Assembly: GCF_028209395.1 (NCBI RefSeq)
Contig: NZ_JAQLDQ010000014.1
Location: 1-56,391, forward strand
Length of the DNA stretch: 56,391 nucleotides
Direction of reading: 5' to 3'
From: Collinsella aerofaciens
GTDB lineage: Bacteria > Actinomycetota > Coriobacteriia > Coriobacteriales > Coriobacteriaceae
Shown: positions 33,453 through 42,071 of the stretch, one piece after another
Numbering within the stretch: the first letter of the stretch is position 1
Layout of the letters: each line of letters begins with the position of its first letter
The notes under the pieces: model-generated
Database searches by the model: none
What the model was told of the DNA's origin: nothing
The model's input: only the letters and a program-made list of their open reading frames with translations
Translations under genes and position numbers: made by a program

Positions 33453-34754
33453 ATGGACCAGGCGCAGACGAGTGACGACGCTCCCCTGCTCACGCACAGC
33501 ACTCCCCAATCGGAGCAAACCACGCTCCTGGCTCAGCAAAAACCTCTCGTGACCATCGTGCATGCCTCCGTTGGCTCGGGCCACAAGGCCGCCGCAAATG
33601 CGATAGCGCAGGCATTCGACCTCATCCGCGGCACCAATGGCATCCCCGAGGATATTGAGATTGAAGTGCTCGATATCCTTGATTTTGGACGTATTAAATT
33701 CGACGGCAATAAGACCGCGGCTTCTTTTACGGGAGCCACGCGCCCCATTTACGACCTGACCTGGCGATATACGCTTACGGGACATCTTCTCTGGGGTGGC
33801 GGAACGGCATGGTCGCGAATTATGTTCCCCGCCTTCAACGAATATATTCGTAGCCGCAGGCCCATAGCCGTGGTTGCAACGCACATCACAGCAGCCAATG
33901 TTGCCGTGGGCGCCCGCGTAATTACGGGTATCGATTATCCGGTCATCTGCGTACCGACCGACTACGAAGTCGAGGGATGGTGGCCCCACAAGGACACCGA
34001 TTTATTCTGTGTTGCCAACGAATTTATGGCCGAAACGCTGCGTCCGCGCAAGGTGCTCGAGACAAAGATTCGCATTACCGGCATTCCTATTCGCGCCGGA
34101 TTCGACACGGATTACGATCGCGAGGAAGAGCTAGCTAAGTTCAACCTCCCCACCGAGAAGACCGTCGTGCTGGTAATGGCCGGTGCCAGTTTGCCTCAAC
34201 CGTACGTTCGCTTTCGCGCGGAGATGGACCGCACCCTCCCCTTCCTACGCAGCTTCGAAGACATGCACTTTGTCTTTTTGCCGGGCAAAGACACCGAATA
34301 TGCCACCCGCCTCAAAACGCTCTTCGACGCCATGAAGCTCGAAAACGTCACGGTTCTGGACTATGTCGATGATATGGCAGCGCTTATGCACGGCTGCGAC
34401 CTGGCAATTCTCAAATCGGGCGGACTCACGGTCACCGAGTGCCTATGCGCACATCTGCCGATGATTCTGCTGGGCAAGTCCTATGGCCAGGAAAAGGCCA
34501 ACACCACCATGCTCACCGGCATGGGCGCCAGCATGCATGTCACCACCGCACGAGAGCTCATCGTTACCCTACGTCACTTGCACGACCATCCCGAATCACT
34601 CAAAGCCCTACTCATCAACGGCGAAGTACTACGCCGCCCCCACGCAGCCGAAGACATAGCCATCGCAACCATGGAGCTCGTAGGCAAACCCCAAAAGCGC
34701 AAACGAGCCTTCTGCCGCTTCTACTGGGGCGGAAAACCCGCGCATATCCGCTAG
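33453..34754 (+). CDS. MGDG-synthase/UgtP-like glycosyltransferase
   Basis: The 433-residue GT28-type protein shows the MGDG synthase N-terminal motif VHASVGSGHKAAANAI near residue 31, VCVPTDYEVEGWW (like the TDY.. acceptor region) and the donor-binding C-terminal YVDDMAALMHGCDLAILKSGGLTVTECL. Relatives add sugars to diacylglycerol to form glycolipid and lipoteichoic acid anchors. The sugar cannot be told from sequence. AAGGGGAG precedes the ATG. Confidence 0.88.
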   Translation: MDQAQTSDDAPLLTHSTPQSEQTTLLAQQKPLVTIVHASVGSGHKAAANAIAQAFDLIRGTNGIPEDIEIEVLDILDFGRIKFDGNKTAASFTGATRPIYDLTWRYTLTGHLLWGGGTAWSRIMFPAFNEYIRSRRPIAVVATHITAANVAVGARVITGIDYPVICVPTDYEVEGWWPHKDTDLFCVANEFMAETLRPRKVLETKIRITGIPIRAGFDTDYDREEELAKFNLPTEKTVVLVMAGASLPQPYVRFRAEMDRTLPFLRSFEDMHFVFLPGKDTEYATRLKTLFDAMKLENVTVLDYVDDMAALMHGCDLAILKSGGLTVTECLCAHLPMILLGKSYGQEKANTTMLTGMGASMHVTTARELIVTLRHLHDHPESLKALLINGEVLRRPHAAEDIAIATMELVGKPQKRKRAFCRFYWGGKPAHIR

Positions 34755-34767
34755 CGTCTTTATGTCC

Positions 34768-34871
34768 GCTTACCTGCGGGAGGCCCCTATATATCATCCC
34801 ATGCTCAAACATTCTCGCTTCGCTGCGAAACTGCGCGTGGGACGATATATAGGGGCCTCCCGCAGGTAAGC
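34768..34871. repeat. Long inverted repeat A: 28-bp perfect stem with conserved loop
   Basis: The 28 bases at 34768-34795 (GCTTACCTGCGGG...TATATC) are exactly complementary to 34844-34871. The loop (ATGCTCAAACATTCTCGC near 34801-34818, GAAACTGCGCGTGG near 34827-34840) is shared, in inverse orientation, with repeat B at 35046-35117. It follows the glycosyltransferase stop by 13 bases and may stop transcription, but no T-run is present. Confidence 0.75.
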
Positions 34872-34947
34872 TGCGTTTACGTACTAGCAGCTATACCAGA
34901 TTCCCCTCCAGTAGAATCTGCAAAGGGGAACCAGAAAATATAAATAC

Positions 34948-34996
34948 AGTAAGTCGATGCGACAAAGGAGGCGTCCTTTTATCGCATCGACTTACT
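34948..34996. repeat. 15-bp perfect hairpin with an inner 6-bp hairpin
   Basis: AGTAAGTCGATGCGA (34948-34962) pairs with TCGCATCGACTTACT (34982-34996). The loop itself holds AAAGGA/TCCTTT around GGCG. It lies in AT-rich DNA midway between the two inverted repeat elements. Confidence 0.7.
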
Positions 34997-35024
34997 AGAA
35001 AAGTAAATATTGTTTCAAGCGAGT

Positions 35025-35137
35025 AACCGCCCGCCTGCCTCTCACACATATCGTTCCACGCGCAGTTTCGCAGCGAGCGAAGCGACGCGAGAATGTTTGA
35101 GCATGGAATGATATAGGTAAGCCCCGGGCGGGAGGGA
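35025..35137. repeat. Inverted repeat B: diverged, inverted copy of the element at 34768
   Basis: On the minus strand this reads ATATCATTCCATGCTCAAAC, then ATTCTCGC, and later GAAACTGCGCGTGGAACG, matching repeat A with about nine extra bases in the middle (GCGTCGCTT). The flanking stem ATATCGTTCCA/TGGAATGATAT is kept with one wobble. Outer arms are GC-rich and imperfect. It ends 10 bases before the dut stop codon and may act as the dut terminator. Confidence 0.65.
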
Positions 35138-35147
35138 TACGAGCGCC

Positions 35148-35591
35148 CTAGGCGATGCCGCTGGAGCCGAAGCCTCCTTTGCCTCGGTCGGTTTCGTCTA
35201 GTTCGTCTACCTCTATGAGGTTGACCGTGGGGACTTCTTGGATGACGAGTTGGGCTATGCGGTCGCCTTTTTTGATTTGGATGTTGTTCGTGGGGTCTAG
35301 GTTAATGAGGATGACCTTGAGTTCTCCTCGGTAGTGGGCGTCGATGAGGCCCGGCGTGTTGACTATAGACAGGCCCTGCTTGATGGCCAAGCCGCTGCGG
35401 GGCTGAACGAAGCCGGCGTAGCCATCGGGCAGGGCGATGGCCAGCCCCGTAGAGACCAGACAGCGTTCGAAGGGCTTCAGGACGCAGTCCTCGTTGGAGC
35501 ATAGATCCAAGCCGGCATCGGAGGGATGGGCGTATTTGGGAAGCTCGACGGTGGGGTCGAGACGCTTTATGTTGACGGTAATGTTAGACAT
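35148..35591 (-). CDS. dut: dUTP diphosphatase
   Basis: This enzyme hydrolyses dUTP to dUMP, keeping uracil out of DNA. The 147 residues contain all five trimeric dUTPase motifs: [36 protein letters not shown] and the C-terminal [10 protein letters not shown]. It follows nrdR by four bases, so both nucleotide-pool genes share a transcript. Confidence 0.97.
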   Translation of the reverse strand: MSNITVNIKRLDPTVELPKYAHPSDAGLDLCSNEDCVLKPFERCLVSTGLAIALPDGYAGFVQPRSGLAIKQGLSIVNTPGLIDAHYRGELKVILINLDPTNNIQIKKGDRIAQLVIQEVPTVNLIEVDELDETDRGKGGFGSSGIA

Positions 35592-35595
35592 GGAA

Positions 35596-36039
35596 TCACC
35601 TTAGCTTGTCGAGCTCTTGCAGAAACTCATCGACGTCTTTGAAATCGCGGTAGACCGAGGCAAAGCGAATGTAGGCCACCTTGTCGATCTTGGCCAAGCG
35701 CTTGAGCACCATGTCACCCAACTCATGGGACGTGACGGCCGTCAGTGTGCGAGAGCGCAGCTCGACCTCGATGTCGTCGATAATCTCATTGAGCTTCTTA
35801 GTGTCGATATCGCGCTTGATGGTGGCGCGCATCAAGCCGACGAGCAGTTTATTGCGATCGAACCGCTGCTTGGTTCCGTCTGACTTAATGACCTCGATTG
35901 GGTCTTCACATCGCTCAAACGTTGTAAAGCGGTAGTTACACGAGCAACATTCGCGACGACGCTTAATGGTGTTATTTGACTCCTGCATACGGGAATCAAC
36001 GACGCGGGTATGTGCCTTGCCGCATTTGGGACAGCGCAT
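35596..36039 (-). CDS. nrdR: Transcriptional repressor NrdR
   Basis: NrdR represses ribonucleotide reductase genes according to ATP/dATP levels. The 147 residues start with a zinc ribbon ([17 protein letters not shown], then [13 protein letters not shown]) and continue with the ATP-cone ([20 protein letters not shown]). The ATG follows GAGG. No NrdR box was seen near any gene in the window, so its targets lie elsewhere. Confidence 0.97.
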   Translation of the reverse strand: MRCPKCGKAHTRVVDSRMQESNNTIKRRRECCSCNYRFTTFERCEDPIEVIKSDGTKQRFDRNKLLVGLMRATIKRDIDTKKLNEIIDDIEVELRSRTLTAVTSHELGDMVLKRLAKIDKVAYIRFASVYRDFKDVDEFLQELDKLR

Positions 36040-36090
36040 GGTACCTCCTCTTAAACGATAACAAGGGTACCATGCGCAGCGCGATAATGA

Positions 36091-36543
36091 TTACGAACGA
36101 GCGGGAACCTTAAGATGCGCACCGGCGGCGAGCGAACCATGCTCCAGATGATTGACGTTACGGATCATATCGGAAGTCTCTTGCGTGGAAAGGCCTTCGA
36201 TTGGATATTCCTCGGCAAGCGACCAAAGAGAATCGCCAGGCTGAACGCGAATAGCCTCGTAGGTAATGTTGGAAACGGACTCGGCATACGCAGCGTGACG
36301 AGCGTTAAAGACCGACGTAGCGAGGACAAAGAAGAGCGTAAACGCAACGGCAACGGCGGCAATCGTCGAAACCTTCAGGGCAGCGCGGGCCGGCGCGACT
36401 ACAGCCTGCTGATTGCGAGCAGGCTTTACGGTCAAAGGCTGAATGCCGGAGCGGCCACCCTGAACAACCGTAAATGTGGGTTCTGCAGGCGTCTCGAGCT
36501 TAAGGGCGAGGTTACCCTGGACCATATTCGTTTCGTTCATCAT
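36091..36543 (-). CDS. SOS-associated LysM membrane protein (YneA/ChiZ-like position)
   Basis: The 150-residue protein has a cytoplasmic N-terminal part, one transmembrane helix (VSTIAAVAVAFTLFFVLATSVF, about residues 58-80) and a C-terminal LysM domain (AIRVQPGDSLWSLAEEYP). It is divergent from lexA across a region with three LexA boxes. Bacillus YneA and mycobacterial Rv2719c, also LysM proteins beside lexA, inhibit division or act on the wall after DNA damage. By position this is the equivalent, which is inference. A second ATG at 36540 is better spaced from AGGAG. Confidence 0.85.
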   Translation of the reverse strand: MMNETNMVQGNLALKLETPAEPTFTVVQGGRSGIQPLTVKPARNQQAVVAPARAALKVSTIAAVAVAFTLFFVLATSVFNARHAAYAESVSNITYEAIRVQPGDSLWSLAEEYPIEGLSTQETSDMIRNVNHLEHGSLAAGAHLKVPARS

Positions 36544-36609
36544 GTTCTCCTCTCGCGTGTTTTGCTGAGAACAGTTTTATCAAGCCGCGCGGACAAAAAT
36601 ATCTAGCGC

Positions 36610-36625
36610 GAGAACGAATGTTCGG
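36610..36625. promoter_or_regulatory. LexA box 1 (LysM gene/lexA)
   Basis: GAACGAATGTTC (36612-36623) fits the Gram-positive SOS operator CGAAC-N4-GTTCG, with a G just outside each arm. It lies nearest the LysM gene. Confidence 0.8.
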
Positions 36626-36638
36626 TTATTATTATCTT

Positions 36639-36652
36639 CGAACAGTTGTTCC
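36639..36652. promoter_or_regulatory. LexA box 2 (LysM gene/lexA)
   Basis: CGAACAGTTGTTCC is a near-perfect SOS operator, 13 bases from box 1. Confidence 0.85.
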
Positions 36653-36666
36653 TGTCAAGCAAAATT

Positions 36667-36680
36667 CGAACATTTGTTTG
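36667..36680. promoter_or_regulatory. LexA box 3 (lexA)
   Basis: CGAACATTTGTTTG matches the operator with one change in the right arm. It lies 24 bases ahead of the lexA start. Confidence 0.75.
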
Positions 36681-36703
36681 GCATGGGTAGAGAGGATGCC
36701 CTG

Positions 36704-37348
36704 ATGGCTCGCAAAATTACCAAGCGTCAGCAGCAAATTTACGACTTCATCAAGGAATATCAGCAGGAGAAGGGTTATCCGCCCAGCGTGCGCGAAATGG
36801 CTTCTGCCGTGGGCCTTTCCTCCCCCAGCACCGTGCACGCCCATCTCTCTGCCCTGGAGGCGCGCGGGCTACTCAAGCGCGATGCCACCAAACCGCGCGC
36901 CCTGGAACTCTTTAACGAAGACGGTTCCTCTGTCTCAATTTCTAAATCTGACGAGCCCACCGCACCTCGCGGAACGGTCTCGCTACCGCTCGTTGGTCGC
37001 GTCGCGGCTGGGATTCCCATTCTGGCCGAGCAGAATATCGAAGACACGTTTACTATCCCGACCGAAATCGCCACTGATCAGGGTTCCTTTATCCTTGAGG
37101 TGCATGGGAGCTCAATGATCAATGTCGGCATCTTCAATGGCGATTACATCATCGTCCGTGAACAAAAGAGTGCCATGAACGGCGAAATTGTCGTGGCCAT
37201 GATTGATGGTTCGGCGACCGTCAAGACGTTCTACAAGGAGCAGGGGCGTGTGCGCTTGCAGCCCGAGAACGACACCATGGAACCTATCTATGCAACGAAT
37301 CCCGTTATCCTGGGCAAAGTCGTCGGCTTGATGCGCCGGTTCTCGTAA
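36704..37348 (+). CDS. lexA: LexA repressor
   Basis: LexA represses the SOS regulon and cleaves itself when RecA filaments form. The 214 residues have an N-terminal winged helix (ITKRQQQIYDFIKEY, PPSVREMASAVGLSSPSTVHAHL), the cleavage site Ala102-Gly103 in GRVAAGIP, and catalytic S137 (GSSM) and K174 (ATVKTF). The ATG at 36704 has AGAGAGG upstream. Three LexA boxes lie just ahead, so it is autoregulated. Its last base is shared with the next start (TAATG). Confidence 0.97.
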   Translation: MARKITKRQQQIYDFIKEYQQEKGYPPSVREMASAVGLSSPSTVHAHLSALEARGLLKRDATKPRALELFNEDGSSVSISKSDEPTAPRGTVSLPLVGRVAAGIPILAEQNIEDTFTIPTEIATDQGSFILEVHGSSMINVGIFNGDYIIVREQKSAMNGEIVVAMIDGSATVKTFYKEQGRVRLQPENDTMEPIYATNPVILGKVVGLMRRFS

Positions 37349-38052
37349 TGCAAAAACGCATAACCATATTTGATACCGTCCGCGGGTTTACGATGATTTC
37401 TATGGCAGGTTTTCACGCTTGCTATGATCTCGCCTACCTGTACGGCTGGGATATGCCCTGGTTTACCCAGTCAGTCTTTCAAGACATCTGGCGCGCCAGC
37501 ATCAGCTGGGTATTTTTGTTTATCGCCGGTTGGATGTGCACCCTTTCGCGCAACAATATCAAACGTGCCGCCAAATACGCCTTAGCAGCACTCGTTGTCT
37601 GGTTGGCAACAACACTTGTCTCAGTCGACGATTCGGTTAATTTTGGCATCATCTACTGCATGGCCGCATGCACCGGCATCGTAGCGTTGACCGATCCCGT
37701 CCTTAAGAAGATAACGGCGAGATGGGGCATGCCCCTATGCCTTATGTTGTTCGCAATCACCTGGAGCATCCCCAAAACGATCTACCCTGTCCCCTACCTG
37801 GCGTGGCTGGGATTTCCGAGCCCTGGGTTTATCTCAGGTGATTACTACCCCATCATCCCGTTTATCTTTATGTATCTTGCAGGATACTTCGCCGCACACA
37901 TAGCGCAGGGAATCGATAAGACCGTCCCTAGCTGGGCCTACGCCAACCCCCTGCCGGCGCTCGCCAGCCTTGGACGCCATGCACTCCCCTTTTATCTACT
38001 GCATCAGCCCATCATTCTGGGCATTTTGAAGCTCATCTACTCGGTACGATAA
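37348..38052 (+). CDS. DUF1624/heparan-alpha-glucosaminide acetyltransferase-like membrane protein
   Basis: The 234-residue protein has about seven transmembrane helices and opens with IFDTVRGFTMISMAGFHACYDLAYL, which fits the acyltransferase-like DUF1624 pattern (R-G followed by a membrane His). The end has GRHALPFYLLHQPIILGIL, also typical. A substrate cannot be named. It is translationally coupled to lexA, so it may be induced with SOS. Its end overlaps the convergent hflX by 16 bases. Confidence 0.85.
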   Translation: MQKRITIFDTVRGFTMISMAGFHACYDLAYLYGWDMPWFTQSVFQDIWRASISWVFLFIAGWMCTLSRNNIKRAAKYALAALVVWLATTLVSVDDSVNFGIIYCMAACTGIVALTDPVLKKITARWGMPLCLMLFAITWSIPKTIYPVPYLAWLGFPSPGFISGDYYPIIPFIFMYLAGYFAAHIAQGIDKTVPSWAYANPLPALASLGRHALPFYLLHQPIILGILKLIYSVR

Positions 38053-39326
38053 CGCTCAAGCCGCGGTGCAATACGAGCCGGCAGTTTCGCCACAATGCGA
38101 ACGCCGTCCTCGAGATATTCCTCATGCAGAAGGGTTCCCTGCTCATGCACCAGCGTGATGAGAGCGCCCTCGCGATACGGAATATCAGCGGAGAGCAACA
38201 CATCGGTGGCAGCTGCCTCGCGAGCAATACGGTCGACGAGATCGTCGAGTCCCTCACCCGTCTGGGCCGAGAACAGAACGGCTTCGGGATAACGACGACG
38301 GAAACTCAATCGATCGACGCTATCGAGAAGATCGATTTTATTGAATACGGTCAGCGTTAAACGCTCTCCGGCGCCGATCTCATCAAGCACGCGGTCGACA
38401 GCCTCCAGCTGCCGCTCATAGTCCTCGTCAGACGCATCTACGACTTTGAGAATTAGATCGGCACCCAACACCTCGGACAGCGTCGATTTAAAGGCATCGA
38501 CCAGACCATGCGGCAGCTTTTGAATAAAGCCGACGGTATCGGTAATCGTCATGCCGCGACCGCCGGGCAGGCGATACGAACGCGTCGTAGGGTCGAGCGT
38601 AGCAAACAGCTTGTCCTGCGAAAGTACCGTAGAGCCGGTCAGACGATTAAGCAACGTCGATTTACCGGCATTGGTATAACCGGCTAACGCGACGCGAAAC
38701 GCCGGTGACTCAATGCGGCTCTTGGATTGAACATCGCGACGCTGTTCAACCTGCTTGAGCTCACGACGAAGCGCAGCGATCTTATTACGAATGAGGCGAC
38801 GGTCGACCTCGAGCTGACTTTCGCCCTGACCAAAACGTGAGCCGATGCCGCCGCGCGTCTGCTCCTTGGCGAGATGGCTCCACATGCCACGCAAGCGAGG
38901 CAACAAATATTGAAGCTGTGCCAGCTGTACCTGCAGGCGTCCCTCACGCGTCTGAGCATGCAGGCCAAAGATATCCAGGATCAGTGCTGTACGATCGATA
39001 ATCTTTACCGGCTCGCCCACGGCTTTCTCCAAATAGGATTGCTGCGAGGGGGTCAGGTCGTCGTCAAAAATAACGACATCGGCATCCATGCGATGCACCA
39101 GGCCGCACAGCTCTTCAACCTTACCGGAACCGATAAACGATTTAGGATACGGCTTTACCAAACGCTGCGACAAGCGTGCCACGCTCTGGGCACCAGCTGT
39201 GTGGGCAAGACGCTCCAGCTCATCAAGCGAGCGATCGAGCGGCCATGCATTGTCGCGCCACTCAACACCAACTAAAATGGCACACTCGGGCTCGGGTGCC
39301 GTGGGAACAAGGGGGAAACGGGCCAT
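38037..39326 (-). CDS. hflX: GTPase HflX
   Basis: HflX is a ribosome-splitting GTPase used in stress. The 429 residues have the N-terminal HflX domain (PYPKSFIGSGKVEEL, DDDLTPSQQSYLEKA, IDRTALILDIFGLHAQTREGRLQVQLAQL), a glycine-rich joint (GGIGSRFGQGESQLEVDRR) and a G domain with GYTNAGKST, DTVGF and NKIDLL. It shares one base with the miaA stop/start (miaA, miaB and hflX are coupled). Confidence 0.96.
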   Translation of the reverse strand: MARFPLVPTAPEPECAILVGVEWRDNAWPLDRSLDELERLAHTAGAQSVARLSQRLVKPYPKSFIGSGKVEELCGLVHRMDADVVIFDDDLTPSQQSYLEKAVGEPVKIIDRTALILDIFGLHAQTREGRLQVQLAQLQYLLPRLRGMWSHLAKEQTRGGIGSRFGQGESQLEVDRRLIRNKIAALRRELKQVEQRRDVQSKSRIESPAFRVALAGYTNAGKSTLLNRLTGSTVLSQDKLFATLDPTTRSYRLPGGRGMTITDTVGFIQKLPHGLVDAFKSTLSEVLGADLILKVVDASDEDYERQLEAVDRVLDEIGAGERLTLTVFNKIDLLDSVDRLSFRRRYPEAVLFSAQTGEGLDDLVDRIAREAAATDVLLSADIPYREGALITLVHEQGTLLHEEYLEDGVRIVAKLPARIAPRLERYRTE

Positions 39327-40264
39327 TAGGCAGCCTCAATACGATGCAGGATATCCTCAACGACCTCATCGATCGTACATTCATCCATATCAAACCACAC
39401 GATACGGTCATCGCGCTTAAACCACGAAAGCTGACGCTTGGCATAACGACGCGAACGCATCTTAATGAGTTCGCGAGCCTCATCCATGCTCATCACGCCA
39501 TTGAAAGCATCGATGATCTCTTTATAGCCAATTGCCTGCATCGACGTCAGGGCATCACCCAGCCCCTGGTCCATAAGACCGCGGACCTCATCGACAAGAC
39601 CCTGCTCAAACATCAGATCGACGCGCAGATTAATGCGCTCGTAGAGCACCTCGCGATTACGCGTCAGACCAAACCATAGGGCATGATAATGCTCGCGCGG
39701 AACACTAAACTGCGACTTTTGCTGCGCATAGGAGACGCCATCATCATGCATCTCGAGCGCACGAATCACACGGCGCACGTTATGGGGATGAATAACAGCA
39801 GCCGATTCTGGATCGCGCTCGGCAAGCAAGGCATGCAGTTCTTCCTCGCCAATACGCTCGGCAAGCTCCTGATAGCCCGCACGGCGATCGTCCTCAAGTT
39901 CACCCGAGGGAAAGTCCATCTCATCGAGGGCGGCCTTGAGATACAGCCCCGTACCTCCGCAAAAAACCGGCAGGCAACCCGAACCAAGGAGACGTTCAAC
40001 ATGCGCGCGAGCGTCAGCCTGATAAAGCGCAGCGGAATATGCCACACCCGGCTCTACAATGTCGACGAGACGCAGCGGCGCCGTGCACTCATCGGGCGCC
40101 ATCTTTGCGGTACCGATGTCCATGCCACGATAGATTTGCATCGCATCGCACGACAGCACTTCGGACGAAAGACGAACTGCCAAACGGTCGGCAACATCAC
40201 TCTTACCAACCGCCGTCGGACCGACAATCGCAACGGCGGAAAGACCTGCCCCGGGAGAAACCAT
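39326..40264 (-). CDS. miaA: tRNA dimethylallyltransferase
   Basis: MiaA attaches an isopentenyl group to A37 of tRNAs reading U-starting codons. The 312 residues have P-loop GPTAVGKSDVA, DAMQIYRGMDIGTAK, the DMAPP region FCGGTGLYLKA and the C-terminal MRSRRYAKRQLSWFKRD. Its product is the substrate of MiaB, encoded directly upstream with a one-base overlap. Confidence 0.97.
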   Translation of the reverse strand: MVSPGAGLSAVAIVGPTAVGKSDVADRLAVRLSSEVLSCDAMQIYRGMDIGTAKMAPDECTAPLRLVDIVEPGVAYSAALYQADARAHVERLLGSGCLPVFCGGTGLYLKAALDEMDFPSGELEDDRRAGYQELAERIGEEELHALLAERDPESAAVIHPHNVRRVIRALEMHDDGVSYAQQKSQFSVPREHYHALWFGLTRNREVLYERINLRVDLMFEQGLVDEVRGLMDQGLGDALTSMQAIGYKEIIDAFNGVMSMDEARELIKMRSRRYAKRQLSWFKRDDRIVWFDMDECTIDEVVEDILHRIEAA

Positions 40265-41640
40265 TAGCGCGGCTCGCCCACAACGGAGCCGGACAAATAC
40301 CAGGTCTTGGCAACGTCAACGTCAACATCAACGATCTTACCAACAAGCTGATCGATGCTGTAACCCTCGGGGATAGGCGCATGCACGGTCTGATTCTTGG
40401 GACTCTTGCCCAGCAGGACCGCGTCGTTCTTTTTACTCGTTCCCTCAATGAGCGCCGGAACCACAGTATGAAGCTCACCCTGGTTATACTCGTGTGCCGT
40501 GGTCTCGATAACCTTAACCAGACGGTTGAAACGCTCGAGAATAACCTCATGCGGCGTAGGATCGTCAATCTCGGCGGCCGGGGTACCGGCGCGCTTGGAA
40601 TAGATGAAGGTATAGGCCTGAGCATAGCGGACCGTCTCGGCAAGTGAGAGCGTCTGCTCAAAGTCTTCTTCAGTCTCACCCGGGAAGCCAACGATAATGT
40701 CGGTCGAGAGCGCGATATCGGGCATGCGGTTGCGAATGCGATCGACAAGGCCCAGATAGTACTCGCGTGTATAACGGCGATTCATCTCTTTGAGAATCCG
40801 CGTCGAACCTGACTGGACGGCCAAGTGCAGCTGCGGCATAACGGCAGGCGTCTCGGCCATGGCGTCGATGGTCTCGGGCAACAGGTCCTTGGGATGCGAA
40901 GACGTAAAGAAGATGCGCTCCACGCCCGTATCGCCCACGGCACGCAGCAGATCGGCAAAACGCGGCTTGCCAAACAGATCGCGACCATATGAGTTAACGT
41001 TTTGGCCCAGCAGCGTAATCTCACGCACGCCCTGGCGCACCAAACCGGTCACCTCGTCGACAATCTCCTCGAAGGGGCGGCTCTTTTCGCGACCGCGCAC
41101 GTACGGCACGATGCAATAGGTGCAGAAATTATTGCAGCCCGTCATGATGGGCACCCAGGCGTGATACTGAGTCTCGCGATGCCACGGCATGCTCATGGCA
41201 TCCGTATCCTCATGCTCATTGGTGCGGATATGACGCTTACCATCAAGAAACGCCTCGGCAATGAGCTCGGCCACATGTGCAATGGAATGCGTGCCAAAGA
41301 TGACATTGACGTTATCGACGTTGGTGAGCAGGCCCTCGCCATCGCGCTGCGCGATGCAACCGCCAACGGCAACCACGCGCTTGCCCGAAGGCGAAGGCGG
41401 CAGGCTTTTGCAGGAATTGCACTGACCGTACAGGCGAGTATCGGCGGCCTCGCGCACGCAGCACGTCATGAAGACAACGATATCGGCATGCGCGGGATCG
41501 AGCGCCATGAGGCAGCCATACGAATCAAGCAGACCGCTCACACGCTCGGAGTCGTGCTGATTCATCTGGCAGCCAAATGTGCGGATAAAGTAGGTTTTAC
41601 CGGCAAGAATATCGCGTACGGAACGCTGGTCCATGTGCAT
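40264..41640 (-). CDS. miaB: tRNA-2-methylthio-N6-dimethylallyladenosine synthase
   Basis: MiaB is a radical SAM enzyme that methylthiolates i6A37. The 458 residues show the N-terminal cluster cysteines (FGCQMNQHDS and FMTCCVRE), the radical SAM motif CNNFCTYCIVPYVRG and a C-terminal TRAM domain. Start chosen at 41640 with AGGAC upstream; another ATG follows two codons later. Confidence 0.96.
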   Translation of the reverse strand: MHMDQRSVRDILAGKTYFIRTFGCQMNQHDSERVSGLLDSYGCLMALDPAHADIVVFMTCCVREAADTRLYGQCNSCKSLPPSPSGKRVVAVGGCIAQRDGEGLLTNVDNVNVIFGTHSIAHVAELIAEAFLDGKRHIRTNEHEDTDAMSMPWHRETQYHAWVPIMTGCNNFCTYCIVPYVRGREKSRPFEEIVDEVTGLVRQGVREITLLGQNVNSYGRDLFGKPRFADLLRAVGDTGVERIFFTSSHPKDLLPETIDAMAETPAVMPQLHLAVQSGSTRILKEMNRRYTREYYLGLVDRIRNRMPDIALSTDIIVGFPGETEEDFEQTLSLAETVRYAQAYTFIYSKRAGTPAAEIDDPTPHEVILERFNRLVKVIETTAHEYNQGELHTVVPALIEGTSKKNDAVLLGKSPKNQTVHAPIPEGYSIDQLVGKIVDVDVDVAKTWYLSGSVVGEPR

Positions 41641-41679
41641 AAGTCCTAACGATGGGGAGCGAAACAAGGCAAGCAGAAG

Positions 41680-41997
41680 CTATGCCACAGGCTTAACATC
41701 ATCCATGACGACGTTATCCATAGCAGCTCGATTGATCTGGTGAACGTAGATAGAAAGGCGGATGGCCGTGCGCGACTCCCCGTTAATGAGGATGTCGGAG
41801 AACACGGGCGCGCAGGAAATATCAAAACCGGTTGGAATCAAAAAACCGCGCGCGATAGCAACGGCCTTAATGGCCTGGTTGACGGCACCGGCGCCGACAC
41901 ACTGGATGTTGACGGGTACACCATCCTTGACCATGCCGGCGATGGCGCCGGCAACGGACGCGGGCGATGATTTGCTTGATACCTTCAGGCAATCCAT
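41680..41997 (-). CDS. spoVS: Stage V sporulation protein S-like (SpoVS)
   Basis: This 105-residue protein (KVSSKSSPASVAGAIAGMV at the start, QCVGAGAVNQAIKAVAIARGFL in the middle) matches the small, highly conserved SpoVS family, with an Alba-like nucleic-acid-binding fold. In Bacillus it affects sporulation and division. Collinsella-type bacteria do not sporulate, so it must have another role. GCAGGAG precedes the ATG at 41997. About 15 residues at the C-terminus exceed the usual length. Confidence 0.93.
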   Translation of the reverse strand: MDCLKVSSKSSPASVAGAIAGMVKDGVPVNIQCVGAGAVNQAIKAVAIARGFLIPTGFDISCAPVFSDILINGESRTAIRLSIYVHQINRAAMDNVVMDDVKPVA

Positions 41998-42071
41998 GAA
42001 GAAACTCCTGCATTTAAAAGTACGTTTTAACTGCAATAACTGTATCGTACCGAGTGGACTCGGTAAAGGCA

